This document shows positions 40,953-49,016 of a stretch of 64,000 bases of DNA, in pieces (the first letter of the stretch is position 1; every line of letters starts with the position of its first letter). The stretch is from Flavonifractor sp. An82. Its GTDB lineage: Bacteria > Bacillota > Clostridia > Oscillospirales > Oscillospiraceae. Under the pieces are notes generated by a model. The model was not told the origin of the DNA. It did no database searches and saw nothing but the letters and a program-made list of their open reading frames with translations. The translations under genes were made by a program, and so were the position numbers. The stretch spans positions 1-64,000 of the forward strand of contig NZ_NFHG01000001.1 of assembly GCF_002159265.1 (NCBI RefSeq), given 5' to 3'.

Positions 40953-41519
40953 TTACACCCCAATCCTCTTCTCCAGCTCGGCCCAGGCGTCCGGCGTTCT
41001 TGGCCTGCCGCATCGTTCACAATACTTGTGAATGGAAGATTCCCACTTGGAATATCTATGGCAATCTTTGCAGTAATCCGCATCACCAAACACTTCGTCC
41101 GCATTGTGGTCACAGGTCGCACAGTTATTTCGGCACATTTCACCGCACGGCTTCCACGCCTCCCGATCGATGTGGGCGGGCTGGTAGGCGTACAGAGTCA
41201 GTCCGTTGTACTTAACGTCTAGGTCGCAATAAACGCCCCGGAAAAACGGAATATTCGCCCACATCCCATCAGGGTCAATGTGGATTATGCCCCATTCCTT
41301 TTGCTCTTCGCACCATGCAGGCTGACCGTCCATCTCTCGCAGTTGCTCCATAGTAAGAGGTTCCCCGGTCAATTTATTCCGCAGAACATCCGCCGCAACC
41401 CGGCACGCTGCATCCAACAGTCTCATACGCTCCACCGGAGAATCCGCGTATGGGTTCAGCGCTTCCCGTGTGGTATCCGGGTCAAGAATCCGGGCCGCTT
41501 CTTCATGTGTCATCGACAT
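40953..41519 (-). CDS. IDREAW-type zinc protein (cassette copy A), 188 aa
   Basis: EEAARILDPDTTREAL at the start, LTMEQLREMDGQPAWC, AHIDREAWKPCGEMC, and a C-terminal zinc ribbon (YCKDCHRYSKWE, KYCERCGRPRTPDAWAELE). A paralogue at 52,997-53,575 has the same plan. This type is common in Clostridia phages. GGAGG precedes the ATG. Function unknown; GC content is higher than the neighbours. Confidence 0.7.
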   Translation of the reverse strand: MSMTHEEAARILDPDTTREALNPYADSPVERMRLLDAACRVAADVLRNKLTGEPLTMEQLREMDGQPAWCEEQKEWGIIHIDPDGMWANIPFFRGVYCDLDVKYNGLTLYAYQPAHIDREAWKPCGEMCRNNCATCDHNADEVFGDADYCKDCHRYSKWESSIHKYCERCGRPRTPDAWAELEKRIGV

Positions 41520-41573
41520 TCACATCAACCTCCAGCCAACTGTTATAAAACGGATCTTTTATCTGAGTTTATT

Positions 41574-42083
41574 TTAAAAAATCTCCCACCAGTAATCAAA
41601 ACATCGCTTGTATCCAGATTTACCGCTGCCGTATTCTGATCCATGCCGCAATCGGCGATTGGAAAATTTTTTGTAAAACTTTTTTCTGTTTGAATGTCTT
41701 GCACGTTTTACGTATTTTCCAACAGGCGTCCAAACACCATCAACATAATCATAATCCACATAGCCAGATACAGAAGAAACGGCGCCAATGATAATTGCAT
41801 TTATCAGTTTTTCTTTCTTCTTTTTCGTCATAGATCTACGGTGGGCTAATCCAGAAGTGCGTCTACCTTGCTTTTTTTGAGGTTTAACATAGAGGAAAGC
41901 GTCTTCGCAATAGTCTCCAATAAAAAATGCATGTCCTATTTTGTCACAGCAGAGATGATCAAATTGAAATTCACCATATTCTTTTTCTAATGCTAGTCTT
42001 CTTTCCAGATCATCTTTTGAGATAAGTGGACATTCGTCACACAAAAAGCAATATTGTTCTGAGATTTTAATCAAAATCAACAC
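41574..42083 (-). CDS. Unknown phage protein, 169 aa
   Basis: N-terminal half acidic with cysteines (YCFLCDECPLISKDDLE), C-terminal half very basic (RRSMTKKKKEKLIN, RARHSNRKKFYKKFSNRRLR). The start is uncertain: GTG 42,083 or TTG 42,074, the latter seven bases after AAAGGG. It overlaps the upstream gene. A nucleic-acid-binding role is possible from charge only. Confidence 0.55.
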   Translation of the reverse strand: MLILIKISEQYCFLCDECPLISKDDLERRLALEKEYGEFQFDHLCCDKIGHAFFIGDYCEDAFLYVKPQKKQGRRTSGLAHRRSMTKKKKEKLINAIIIGAVSSVSGYVDYDYVDGVWTPVGKYVKRARHSNRKKFYKKFSNRRLRHGSEYGSGKSGYKRCFDYWWEIF

Positions 42084-42664
42084 CCTTTAGGAACCCACTC
42101 CGTTACCGTAATGGTCTTTTCATATGTTTTCTTCTCGACTTCTACAGGCTGACTGTAAAATTCGTTTTCTTGACATTCTGTCAGACCCTCTTCCCAGTCG
42201 ATAGAAAAATATCTTCCTTTCAGAGATATAATGGTGGTAGCAGATCGAGTCCACCGGCGATTTTCGCCATAGCCAGTTTCGATCTCACATCCATAAACAA
42301 GTTCGCTCAGCTCGCTCCGTGTTAGTTTTTCTTTGCGATCGATCTTATCAATAATGATTTCATCAAAATGCTCTTCATAATATTGAAGCTCGATGGCTTT
42401 GGCTTCTGTGGCTTCTCTCTCGGCCTGTTCCTTTTTGCGCTTTTCCTCCAACGCCTTTAGATCTCTCTCTTTTTGAGTAGGGAGCCGCTGGACGCAAGAT
42501 AGATTCATATCTCTCCAAGACATGCCATGAGAATTAAGGTTCCAGACGATTGGATTAGTGTCAATATTATCGTTCCAGAATGCATCCATTTGAGCTTCAG
42601 TATATCCAGACGCTTTCATCCATTCTTTTTGCTCTTCTGTAGGAGTTTTGCGTGGAGTTTTCAT
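42077..42664 (-). CDS. Unknown phage protein, 195 aa
   Basis: MKTPRKTPTEEQKEWMKASG, a helix-rich N-terminus, a charged coiled coil in the middle (ERDLKALEEKRKKEQAEREA) and a beta-rich end. GAGGTAT before the ATG. No family recognised. Confidence 0.6.
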   Translation of the reverse strand: MKTPRKTPTEEQKEWMKASGYTEAQMDAFWNDNIDTNPIVWNLNSHGMSWRDMNLSCVQRLPTQKERDLKALEEKRKKEQAEREATEAKAIELQYYEEHFDEIIIDKIDRKEKLTRSELSELVYGCEIETGYGENRRWTRSATTIISLKGRYFSIDWEEGLTECQENEFYSQPVEVEKKTYEKTITVTEWVPKGC

Positions 42665-42705
42665 GTTTTTATACCTCGTTGTCCATAATATTTGGCGCAG
42701 AATAA

Positions 42706-42734
42706 TTGAACAACAACCTTATATGTGATATATT
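42706..42734 (+). promoter_or_regulatory. Sigma-A promoter for the plus-strand membrane-protein gene
   Basis: -35 TTGAAC (42,706-42,711), 17-base spacer, -10 TATATT (42,729-42,734). Confidence 0.75.
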
Positions 42735-42774
42735 GTAAGACATCCTTTAAATAAAAATTAAGGGAGTTGTTCTT

Positions 42775-43356
42775 GTGATTAGTTTTGAAACATTTTTTGT
42801 AGCTATTATTTCGATTGTAGTTGCCTATATATCAATCGTCATATCTTTAACATTAGAACGAATCAAGAAAGAAGAATTTCCAATAAAGAAATACCTGATC
42901 TTGGTGAGCGTTGCGTTTTTTGGATTGGTAATTATGTCGAGCATCGTATATCATATTGGGAATTCAGAAAGTGCTAATATAACATCTAACAAATTCTTTC
43001 AGCCAGTCGTTGATTTTTTGTTAAATAGTAGGCTGTTCCCGTTTTATAGGCCTGAATTTTACCAAGACTACTTTGTGTTAGTGTATATTGTTGGCCTTGT
43101 TTCATTTAGTTGGCTTTCTATTGTTGCCTTTTCCCAAATGTTGCTATTTAATCCGGATATTTTTAAAACTATAGTGGTTGTATGCCTCTTTTTTATATTT
43201 TCTTTTGTAGCCATAAATGTGGAGTTCTTGGTGTCGTCGTTTATATATAATGTTCTTTCTTGGATTGATATTTGGGTTGTGGTTGTTGGAAACATATTGG
43301 TTAATCTCATTATAGGCGGAGCTATAGTTTATCTGTTTGTTAGAACGCTTGACTAA
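42775..43356 (+). CDS. Five-helix membrane protein (moron candidate)
   Basis: 193 aa with about five transmembrane helices (starting near residues 6, 40, 100, 128 and 160) and hardly any soluble parts. GTG start 42,775 with AGGGAG before it. It stands alone on the plus strand amid minus-strand genes, has its own consensus promoter, and is even more AT-rich than its surroundings. This is the usual profile of a lysogenic-conversion gene, for example a superinfection-exclusion protein (inference). Confidence 0.75.
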   Translation: MISFETFFVAIISIVVAYISIVISLTLERIKKEEFPIKKYLILVSVAFFGLVIMSSIVYHIGNSESANITSNKFFQPVVDFLLNSRLFPFYRPEFYQDYFVLVYIVGLVSFSWLSIVAFSQMLLFNPDIFKTIVVVCLFFIFSFVAINVEFLVSSFIYNVLSWIDIWVVVVGNILVNLIIGGAIVYLFVRTLD

Positions 43357-43357
43357 T

Positions 43358-43603
43358 TTACTTGCTTTTTATGAGTTCAAGCCGATCGGCTGCAGCGACT
43401 AATAAGTCTTTTGGAACAAAGCACGATGAGCCCATCTTTCCGTTCCTGTGCGTTGCTCCATATCTCCTGAGCTCGTCGATCAATTGTTGTGTGCTCCCCT
43501 CATACTGGGGTTGGAAATATTCTCCACAAGTAGAGCAATAATAAGCCCCAAAGTATGAATTATATGACACCAGATTCCCGCATTTTTTGCAGAGCAACAT
43601 CAT
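43358..43603 (-). CDS. Zinc-ribbon phage protein, 81 aa
   Basis: N-terminal zinc ribbon (LCKKCGNLVSYNS, YYCSTCGEYF) and a C-terminal helix with HRNGKMGSSCFVPKDLLVAAADRLE. The GAGGTAAG site before ATG 43,603 contains the stop of the upstream DUF1848 gene, so the genes are coupled. Confidence 0.65.
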   Translation of the reverse strand: MMLLCKKCGNLVSYNSYFGAYYCSTCGEYFQPQYEGSTQQLIDELRRYGATHRNGKMGSSCFVPKDLLVAAADRLELIKSK

Positions 43604-43605
43604 AC

Positions 43606-44367
43606 TTACCTCCAGTAACAATAGAGGCACCGGTGCCCACACCGATTCTTATGAGAAAGAAGTTCAGTCTTCCCGGCATAACACAAACAATTTCTTCTTT
43701 GGTGCCCTGTAGGCATATCTTCTGGTTCCAAGCCAAGCAACTGCAGGTCATATGCCGATATACAACCACATTGCAGAGCATGAGTTAGCCCAGGTTCCGC
43801 ACATGACTCAAGCCGTAAAGAGCAACCGTGTCCATTTGTCTCCCAGAAGAGCCTGGCACAAGCAAGCAGCTCATCCACCATCTCGACCTGTACAGGCAAC
43901 GGTGAAAAACGATTTTCTCCGTAGGGGAGAGGAAGGCCTGCGTCAACAAACCGAGATCTTACATGCGGGTACATATCAATAATGCTTACCCGAAACCTAT
44001 TGAATCCATTTTCGATGAACGATGTAAAGACGTTGTATGCGGTTTCGATGCCTTTAACTGTTGGTACAATAGGGTCAACACGAATAACAACTTTCTCTTT
44101 CGGGAAACCGCTCTCAATTAAGCGAATGAGAGCATCATAGTTGTCATATGGATAGGGAACACAGGGTTCTAATACAGTTCCTCCATAGCCGGTAAATGTA
44201 GCATGTACAATTACCTTATCTTTGTTGCGCAATACAGCATCGTAGAAAGAAGGAGAGATGCATTTTGTGATCAGTATTGCGCCATCGACCGCTGAAAGCT
44301 TTGGCTCCCAAGAAAGGTCAAGACCGGCGTCTCCGGCTTCTGTAATTCCAATTTTATATTTTGGCAT
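43606..44367 (-). CDS. DUF1848-like radical SAM protein
   Basis: 253 aa. TIM-barrel pattern (ILITKCISPSF, HATFTGYGGTVLEP, VIRVDPIVPT, RVSIIDMYPHV) and, as in DUF1848, the radical SAM cysteines at the C-terminus (NRCGHRCLYCYW). Several more Cys (CGCIS, NCLCYAGK) could hold a second cluster. Function of the family is unknown; finding it in a phage is unusual. Confidence 0.8.
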   Translation of the reverse strand: MPKYKIGITEAGDAGLDLSWEPKLSAVDGAILITKCISPSFYDAVLRNKDKVIVHATFTGYGGTVLEPCVPYPYDNYDALIRLIESGFPKEKVVIRVDPIVPTVKGIETAYNVFTSFIENGFNRFRVSIIDMYPHVRSRFVDAGLPLPYGENRFSPLPVQVEMVDELLACARLFWETNGHGCSLRLESCAEPGLTHALQCGCISAYDLQLLGLEPEDMPTGHQRRNCLCYAGKTELLSHKNRCGHRCLYCYWR

Positions 44368-44390
44368 TATGAAAATTCACCACTTTGTTT

Positions 44391-44681
44391 CTATATTGTC
44401 ATGTTGGTAAATTGATCACTCAACAGGATGGCGCGGCCATCTACCCAAGCGTAAATAGATCCATATGTTGTATCGTAAAATGAATCACCGCCATTGAGAT
44501 GAATTCCAGTTCTGTGAATATATTCTGTTGCAGATTTTTCTCTTTGAGTTCTGAGTAAATTTATTTTTTCTTTCAGTATAGCAAGATCTCGCTCTATCTC
44601 TATGGCAAGGGGCTCGCACGAGTTTGGGACTCCTAGAACCTTATGTGATATCATTAAACTGTTGATATTTGTATAAGACAT
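44391..44681 (-). CDS. Unknown phage protein, 96 aa
   Basis: Helical N-terminal half (LAIEIERDLAILKEKINLLRTQREK) and a beta-rich C-terminus (SIYAWVDGRAILLSD). AAGAGGAG before the ATG; the first 41 bases overlap the upstream small gene. Confidence 0.6.
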   Translation of the reverse strand: MSYTNINSLMISHKVLGVPNSCEPLAIEIERDLAILKEKINLLRTQREKSATEYIHRTGIHLNGGDSFYDTTYGSIYAWVDGRAILLSDQFTNMTI

Positions 44682-44811
44682 ATATTCTCCTCTTCTTGTT
44701 TTTTGATTTTCTGTACGCCCATCTTGCGCAAGACCTGATCTTTTTGGATGACCAATCTGGATGCTTAGCTTTGATTCTGGCGTATATAAACATAAAAAGA
44801 TCGATTTTCAT
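44641..44811 (-). CDS. Basic phage protein, 56 aa
   Basis: MKIDLFMFIYARIKAKHPDW, then SSKKIRSCARWAYRKSKNKKRR. The 'KAKHPDWS..K' helix followed by a basic tail is a recurring small-protein pattern in phages. AAAGGTAG lies 11 bases before the ATG. Its end overlaps the next gene's start. Confidence 0.5.
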   Translation of the reverse strand: MKIDLFMFIYARIKAKHPDWSSKKIRSCARWAYRKSKNKKRRIYVLYKYQQFNDIT

Positions 44812-44829
44812 AACTATAAAATCTACCTT

Positions 44830-45123
44830 TTACATTCCTTTCTTATCTCTATAATTGATAAGATGATGAGCAACAGATATTGCTTTCTCATCGTAGAGGG
44901 GGAGGTTGTATCCAGTAGATGGGTCAAAATCCTTGTATGCCTCAGCATAACAACACTGCTTTGCTATCTCCGGATATTGGTCCTGCAATTGCTTCAGCTC
45001 GACCGCCCAAGCCGCCCAAGTAGAGTCTGGGATTAGGTTATCGTTCAACCGATAATAGATAATGCTATGGACTAAGATCTGGCGGCGGCGACGCCCGATC
45101 AGCTCTTTTATTTTTTCATCCAT
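44830..45123 (-). CDS. Stand-alone DNA ligase LigA N-terminal (Nlig-Ia)-like protein
   Basis: 97 aa. RQILVHSIIYYRLNDNLIPDSTW, ELKQLQDQYPEIAKQCCYAEAYKDFDPSTGYNLP resembles the first (NMN-binding) subdomain of NAD-dependent DNA ligases, here without a catalytic domain. Seen in phages as a separate small protein; role unknown. Its ATG lies within the end of the GNAT gene. Confidence 0.65.
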   Translation of the reverse strand: MDEKIKELIGRRRRQILVHSIIYYRLNDNLIPDSTWAAWAVELKQLQDQYPEIAKQCCYAEAYKDFDPSTGYNLPLYDEKAISVAHHLINYRDKKGM

Positions 45124-45632
45124 GATTTTGCAGTACGTAAAAAATCTTCTTTTTCAATTTCATATATTTTGTCATCGTGTAAATTACCTGCTAAATCCTT
45201 AGCCCTTTTTCGTCTCACTCCAATAACTCTTCCGCCAAATTTTTTACACAATCTATCGTAGCTTTTCTCTGCCGGATTTCCACAAACCACACTCCATTCA
45301 ATCACATTCATTCCAAATTTAACAAAACAATCACATATTACCTGCCATATCGCTTTACCAAATGTATACTTGTCGTTTGAAAAATTGATAGCTCCAAACC
45401 ACATTGCAACTCTTATGTCAGTATCAACAGAATATCCTATATACCCTAAGAGTTCATCGCTGTCGTTTAATACGGCAAAATATCTTTTTTGATATCCGTC
45501 AGATCCATCTCCTATAAAAAAGTCATGCCGTTCGCATCCACCAAAATAATATTGGTACTTTTCATCGTACCAAACTTCCCACATTTTTCTCCGTATTTGC
45601 TCTTCATAAATCTTTGCATTTACTAATTTCAT
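45108..45632 (-). CDS. GNAT-family acetyltransferase
   Basis: 174 aa. YFAVLNDSDELLGYIGYSVD, FGAINFSNDKYTFGKAIWQVICDCFVKFGMN and WSVVCGNPAEKSYDRLCKKFGG match the GNAT core (strands, acetyl-CoA helix, motif B). GAGGATAG before the ATG. Phage acetyltransferases can modify host toxins or RNA-polymerase components; target unknown. Confidence 0.75.
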   Translation of the reverse strand: MKLVNAKIYEEQIRRKMWEVWYDEKYQYYFGGCERHDFFIGDGSDGYQKRYFAVLNDSDELLGYIGYSVDTDIRVAMWFGAINFSNDKYTFGKAIWQVICDCFVKFGMNVIEWSVVCGNPAEKSYDRLCKKFGGRVIGVRRKRAKDLAGNLHDDKIYEIEKEDFLRTAKSWMKK

Positions 45633-45644
45633 AAAACTATCCTC

Positions 45645-45794
45645 TTATTGGCCTTCATACTCTTCATACAAAAAGTTATAGTGTATTAGTGTTTGATAAT
45701 TCCTGAGACATATATCGCACTTCCGTGTTTCTCTTATCACGATCTCCGAAGCATTATATGCCTACGATCCATCGTTTTTAAAATATACTTCCAT
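45645..45794 (-). pseudogene. Small gene with in-frame amber codon
   Basis: AAGGAG seven bases before ATG 45,794, then MEVYFKNDGS, TAG (45,762-45,764), and 38 more open codons in the same frame (AYNASEIVIRETRKCDICLR, then NYQTLIHYNFLYEEYEGQ) to a TAA. Either a point-mutated gene or an amber read-through gene. The CDIC pair fits the zinc-binding small proteins of this phage. Confidence 0.5.
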
Positions 45795-45812
45795 ATCATT
45801 TCTCCTTTTAAT

Positions 45813-46163
45813 TTATTGCGGAGTGTACTTGCCAGAACGCGAGACAGACTCTACATGGCCAGAACGCACGTCATTCATGAAGATATCACTATATTCCACT
45901 TTGTACGCGAACCTGCTTCCAAAATACACGAAGCACGGCTGATCGCAGTTCAAAGGAATAAACACATAGGTATTTTCAGTGGTCATGGCTTGGCCTCCAA
46001 TGCCACCAAATCCCAAAGCAGTGCTGCCCCATGTCTGTTCAAAAACATACACATCAAAATCGTCTATATGCGCATGCCGATCTCTAGCATAATCAAAACG
46101 ACAAGGGAGATCTTCTTCAATATTGAGAAGTTGCTTTGCCATACGAGTTAATTTGTTAGACAT
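45813..46163 (-). CDS. Unknown phage protein, 116 aa
   Basis: Helical start (NKLTRMAKQLLNIEEDLPCRFDYARDRHAHIDDFDVYVFEQ) and a beta-rich rest. AGGAGGTA before the ATG. No family recognised. Confidence 0.65.
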   Translation of the reverse strand: MSNKLTRMAKQLLNIEEDLPCRFDYARDRHAHIDDFDVYVFEQTWGSTALGFGGIGGQAMTTENTYVFIPLNCDQPCFVYFGSRFAYKVEYSDIFMNDVRSGHVESVSRSGKYTPQ

Positions 46164-46175
46164 ACGTACCTCCTA

Positions 46176-46445
46176 TTACGAACCGCACTTATTCCATTCA
46201 TCTACTGCCTCTTCTAGCGTGTCAAACACGAGGCCACCAAGCGTTTCGTTATCTCCGTCTGTACAAAGAATACATTCGCCCCATCCTTCATGGTGCAGGC
46301 CATAAGTAAGGCCGCTCCATGGATCGGACTCATATTCACAGCCAATACGACCTTTATAATTCCCTTCATCATCATGCACACCGATATAAACAACGTCCTT
46401 TTTGCAGAACGGACAAGTATGGAGATCAACCTGTCTATCTCTCAT
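46176..46445 (-). CDS. Lar-like zinc protein, 89 aa
   Basis: HTCPFCKKDVVYIGVHDDEGN and a late ECILCTDG plus EEAVDEWNKCG resemble the Lar restriction-alleviation/phage zinc family (CPFCG..., ending in a W-N motif). GGAGG lies nine bases before ATG 46,445. Restriction alleviation is only a family-level suggestion. Confidence 0.6.
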   Translation of the reverse strand: MRDRQVDLHTCPFCKKDVVYIGVHDDEGNYKGRIGCEYESDPWSGLTYGLHHEGWGECILCTDGDNETLGGLVFDTLEEAVDEWNKCGS

Positions 46446-46450
46446 TTTTA

Positions 46451-47164
46451 TCATCCTCCATTTTTAAATCTTTCGGCCAACTCAAACACGCTCTTCCCAA
46501 CGCCCTTCATCGGGCGCTCTGTTTTCTTTTGTAGGGCTTCTAAACGGCTCCAGTATTCTGGTAGGTACGTGTAGATGTTCCGCAGCTCCTTCAGGTTCTT
46601 ATTTGAACAACACCAGCAGGAAACCCGATCCAGGATGTCATAAAGTCTGACGAGGCCTCTTTCCGTTTCTTCCTCCCAGAAGAAGCCCCTGTCATAGCAA
46701 TATCTGAGGCAGTCCGCCTCTGTCATTCCGCGTATTGCAAGCGGGAAGATCTTGTTCCCGACCCGTTCTTTCTCTAGCCGGACCTTTTCATCCGCAGCGA
46801 TCCCCACATACTCAGCGGAACCTTTGCAGTATCGCTCTACAACAGAGAGCTTGTCTCTCGTTCCCCAGCGGCATCTTCCGCCGCACCAAGAGTAACCATA
46901 GTGGAAGCCATTCCTGCCGTTTACGGGTTTCTCAAACATCTTCCACTCGAAGTCGTACATAGGTTTTAGGATAGTAAACACTATGCCCTTCTCGTCCAAC
47001 AGTTTTTTGACTTGATCTCTAATTTTGTAGATGGCCGAGAACTCCATCCCCGTATCATAGAACACAACTTCGTCCAGCGGCCAACCTTCCTCCATGAGCA
47101 ACAGCAACATTGCCAAGCTGTCCTTGCCAAAACTTACACTTGCTATGTGCTTCACACCGACCAC
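46451..47164 (-). CDS. PAPS-reductase-like PP-loop ATPase
   Basis: 237 aa. PP-loop SVSFGKDSLAM, FYDTGMEF, a middle SWCGGRCRWGTRDK and late DRVSCWCCSNKN cysteine pairs. N-type ATP-pyrophosphatase fold, as in PAPS reductase, the DndC/phosphorothioation and thio-modification families. In phages it may thiolate or otherwise modify RNA or DNA. GTG start at 47,164 or 47,155; no clear ribosome-binding site. Confidence 0.75.
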   Translation of the reverse strand: MVGVKHIASVSFGKDSLAMLLLLMEEGWPLDEVVFYDTGMEFSAIYKIRDQVKKLLDEKGIVFTILKPMYDFEWKMFEKPVNGRNGFHYGYSWCGGRCRWGTRDKLSVVERYCKGSAEYVGIAADEKVRLEKERVGNKIFPLAIRGMTEADCLRYCYDRGFFWEEETERGLVRLYDILDRVSCWCCSNKNLKELRNIYTYLPEYWSRLEALQKKTERPMKGVGKSVFELAERFKNGG

Positions 47165-47293
47165 AAACCAAGCTGGATGCGGTCAACAGCTTAATCCTCC
47201 CATGCTACCGGCCTATAGGGCTTTCACGCAGCAACAAGCGGTTTTACGCCGGACTTATCAATCCTCCGGCAACCTGGTCTACCAGGATTGGTG
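47165..47293 (-). other. Structured spacer before the PP-loop gene
   Basis: 130 bases with two hairpins (CCTGGT-AG-ACCAGG and GCCGGA...TCCGGC) and two GGAGGATT motifs. The PP-loop start lacks a nearby ribosome-binding site, so this leader may control translation. No gene seen. Confidence 0.35.
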
Positions 47294-47614
47294 TTAGCTC
47301 CTTTCTCTGTTCTTTTTGCAGAAATCTTGAATCTGCTCAAACTCTTTATTTTTTTCTGCTTCTCGTTCTAAGTATTCATCAATTCGGTTCAATGCCCATT
47401 GCAATCTGCTCGATTCAGTCCAACCAGATCCAATCACAATTTCCTCATCAACTATTTTTTTCTTTTTGAAGAATATGCCAAACGTCTTTTCTTTTTGAAC
47501 AACTTCCGACACGCTCACAAAAGGCAACCCAAAATAAGCTTCAGTCCAAAACTCTATTTTAAAGATTCTGCCTTGAACTGTAGTGTAGCCAGTCTGCAAA
47601 TCTAACTTTTTCAT
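47294..47614 (-). CDS. Unknown phage protein, 106 aa
   Basis: Beta-rich first half (YTTVQGRIFKIEFWTEAYFG) and a helical charged end (NRIDEYLEREAEKNKEFEQI). GGGTGAGTG before the ATG. Confidence 0.6.
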   Translation of the reverse strand: MKKLDLQTGYTTVQGRIFKIEFWTEAYFGLPFVSVSEVVQKEKTFGIFFKKKKIVDEEIVIGSGWTESSRLQWALNRIDEYLEREAEKNKEFEQIQDFCKKNRERS

Positions 47615-47621
47615 AAATCAC

Positions 47622-47948
47622 TCACCCATAGAAGAGTCCAAGTGCCATTAAATAAAGCATCTTTTGGATATCCGGATCATCAAGATTCGTCCCCGTGTAT
47701 TCGAAAGTATCTGAATCCATTTCAAGGCTTGCTACGACTCCATCCGGGCCAACTTTTTCAAACTTGGTTTTATCCCCTCCGTCAACATAAGAAAATTCCC
47801 AGCTGTAGTCGTTCATCTTAATTCCATTTGTTGTATTCAATACTTTTGTAAAAAGAATCGAAACCTTTTCAAGAATAGTTTCATCATCATCGCATTCTTG
47901 AATTCCCGCAAATCTCATCATGTGTCTAATGTCAAAATTATTATACAT
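47622..47948 (-). CDS. Unknown acidic phage protein, 108 aa
   Basis: MYNNFDIRHMMRFAGIQECD, then ETILEKVSILFTKVLN and a YVDGGDKTKFEKVGPDG strand region. GGAGGG before the ATG. No family recognised. Confidence 0.6.
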   Translation of the reverse strand: MYNNFDIRHMMRFAGIQECDDDETILEKVSILFTKVLNTTNGIKMNDYSWEFSYVDGGDKTKFEKVGPDGVVASLEMDSDTFEYTGTNLDDPDIQKMLYLMALGLFYG

Positions 47949-47966
47949 AAACCCTCCAATAAGTAT

Positions 47967-48003
47967 AAAAAGGAGAACCCCGCCCCAACGGCAGGGCTCT
48001 CAA
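47967..48003 (-). terminator. Terminator after the SPFH gene
   Basis: GAGAGCCCTGCC...GGCGGGGTTCTC hairpin followed on the minus strand by CCTTTTTA. Confidence 0.75.
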
Positions 48004-48007
48004 AACA

Positions 48008-48961
48008 TTACTCTACGTTCTTCACGCCCGGATTTACGATCACACTAGCACTTTCTCCAGCCTGCACAGTAGGCAACTTGCCGTCCCACTTATCGATCCA
48101 CATCTGCTGGATATACGCATCAGGCATATTCTGCAGGGCCTCACGAGTGATGCGCATTGCCTCAGCTTCGCCCTGGGCTCGAGCAATAGCGGCATTGGCC
48201 TCAATCTTTGCCACTTCGGCCTCCTGCTCAGCCTTCACAACAGCCGTCTTCTTCTCCTGTTCTGCACGCAGCGCATCCTGTTCGGCCGTCATCTTAGCCT
48301 CTACGGACGCCTCAAAAGCATCAGAAAAATCAATGTCCTGTACGATGACGGACGTAAAAGTCACATGATACAGATCCTCAAGAGTTTTAACCTCATCAGC
48401 AACCTCGGCAGACAGAGTGGAACGATTCTCCAAGAGGGTCATTGCACTATACTTTGCAAACACAATCTTTGCCTTTTCCTGCACAACGTTGTCGAGCTTG
48501 GTTTCCAGAATCTCATAGGAACCGTACTCTTTCGCTACATCCATGACTCGATCAGGATTCAGAGCATACTGGAATTCGATGGATGCGGTCATGGGCTGTG
48601 CATCCTGCGTATAAGATGCAAACTGAGCCTGGCGAATGTGTACGCGAAGGTCATACTTAGTTACGGTGTCAGAAATGGGGTTCACCAAATTAAGACCAGA
48701 GGTAATCTTACCGTTGATCTCTCCAAAAGTACGGACAACGCCGACCTCAGTAGAGTCAATAATCTGGATTCCGCTCAGCAAAAAGGCCACTACGAGGATA
48801 ACAGCCAAAATACCTGGAATGATCAAGCGTAACCGGCCAAACACTTTTACATATTCTTGGTCGGCCGAGCTCCTTGAATTTGAACAATACTTCTTTGCGG
48901 CGCTGAACAAACAGAACGCCACGACGCCCAGCACAATAAGGACGACCATCAGAACAATCAT
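48008..48961 (-). CDS. SPFH/prohibitin-family membrane protein
   Basis: 317 aa. Two N-terminal hydrophobic helices (about residues 2-22 and 46-66), the SPFH/band-7 domain (STEVGVVRTFGEINGKITSG, YDLRVHIRQAQF), then a long Ala/Glu coiled coil (EAEVAKIEANAAIARAQGEAEAMR). Membrane-scaffolding family; related proteins in hosts serve as chaperone partners of FtsH. A phage copy may stabilise the membrane or oppose exclusion. It has its own terminator, and GC content is above its neighbours. Confidence 0.88.
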   Translation of the reverse strand: MIVLMVVLIVLGVVAFCLFSAAKKYCSNSRSSADQEYVKVFGRLRLIIPGILAVILVVAFLLSGIQIIDSTEVGVVRTFGEINGKITSGLNLVNPISDTVTKYDLRVHIRQAQFASYTQDAQPMTASIEFQYALNPDRVMDVAKEYGSYEILETKLDNVVQEKAKIVFAKYSAMTLLENRSTLSAEVADEVKTLEDLYHVTFTSVIVQDIDFSDAFEASVEAKMTAEQDALRAEQEKKTAVVKAEQEAEVAKIEANAAIARAQGEAEAMRITREALQNMPDAYIQQMWIDKWDGKLPTVQAGESASVIVNPGVKNVE

Positions 48962-49016
48962 ACTTTTACTCCTTGTTTTTAATATTTAATGAAGGCATAT
49001 GCCAATCATTACACAA

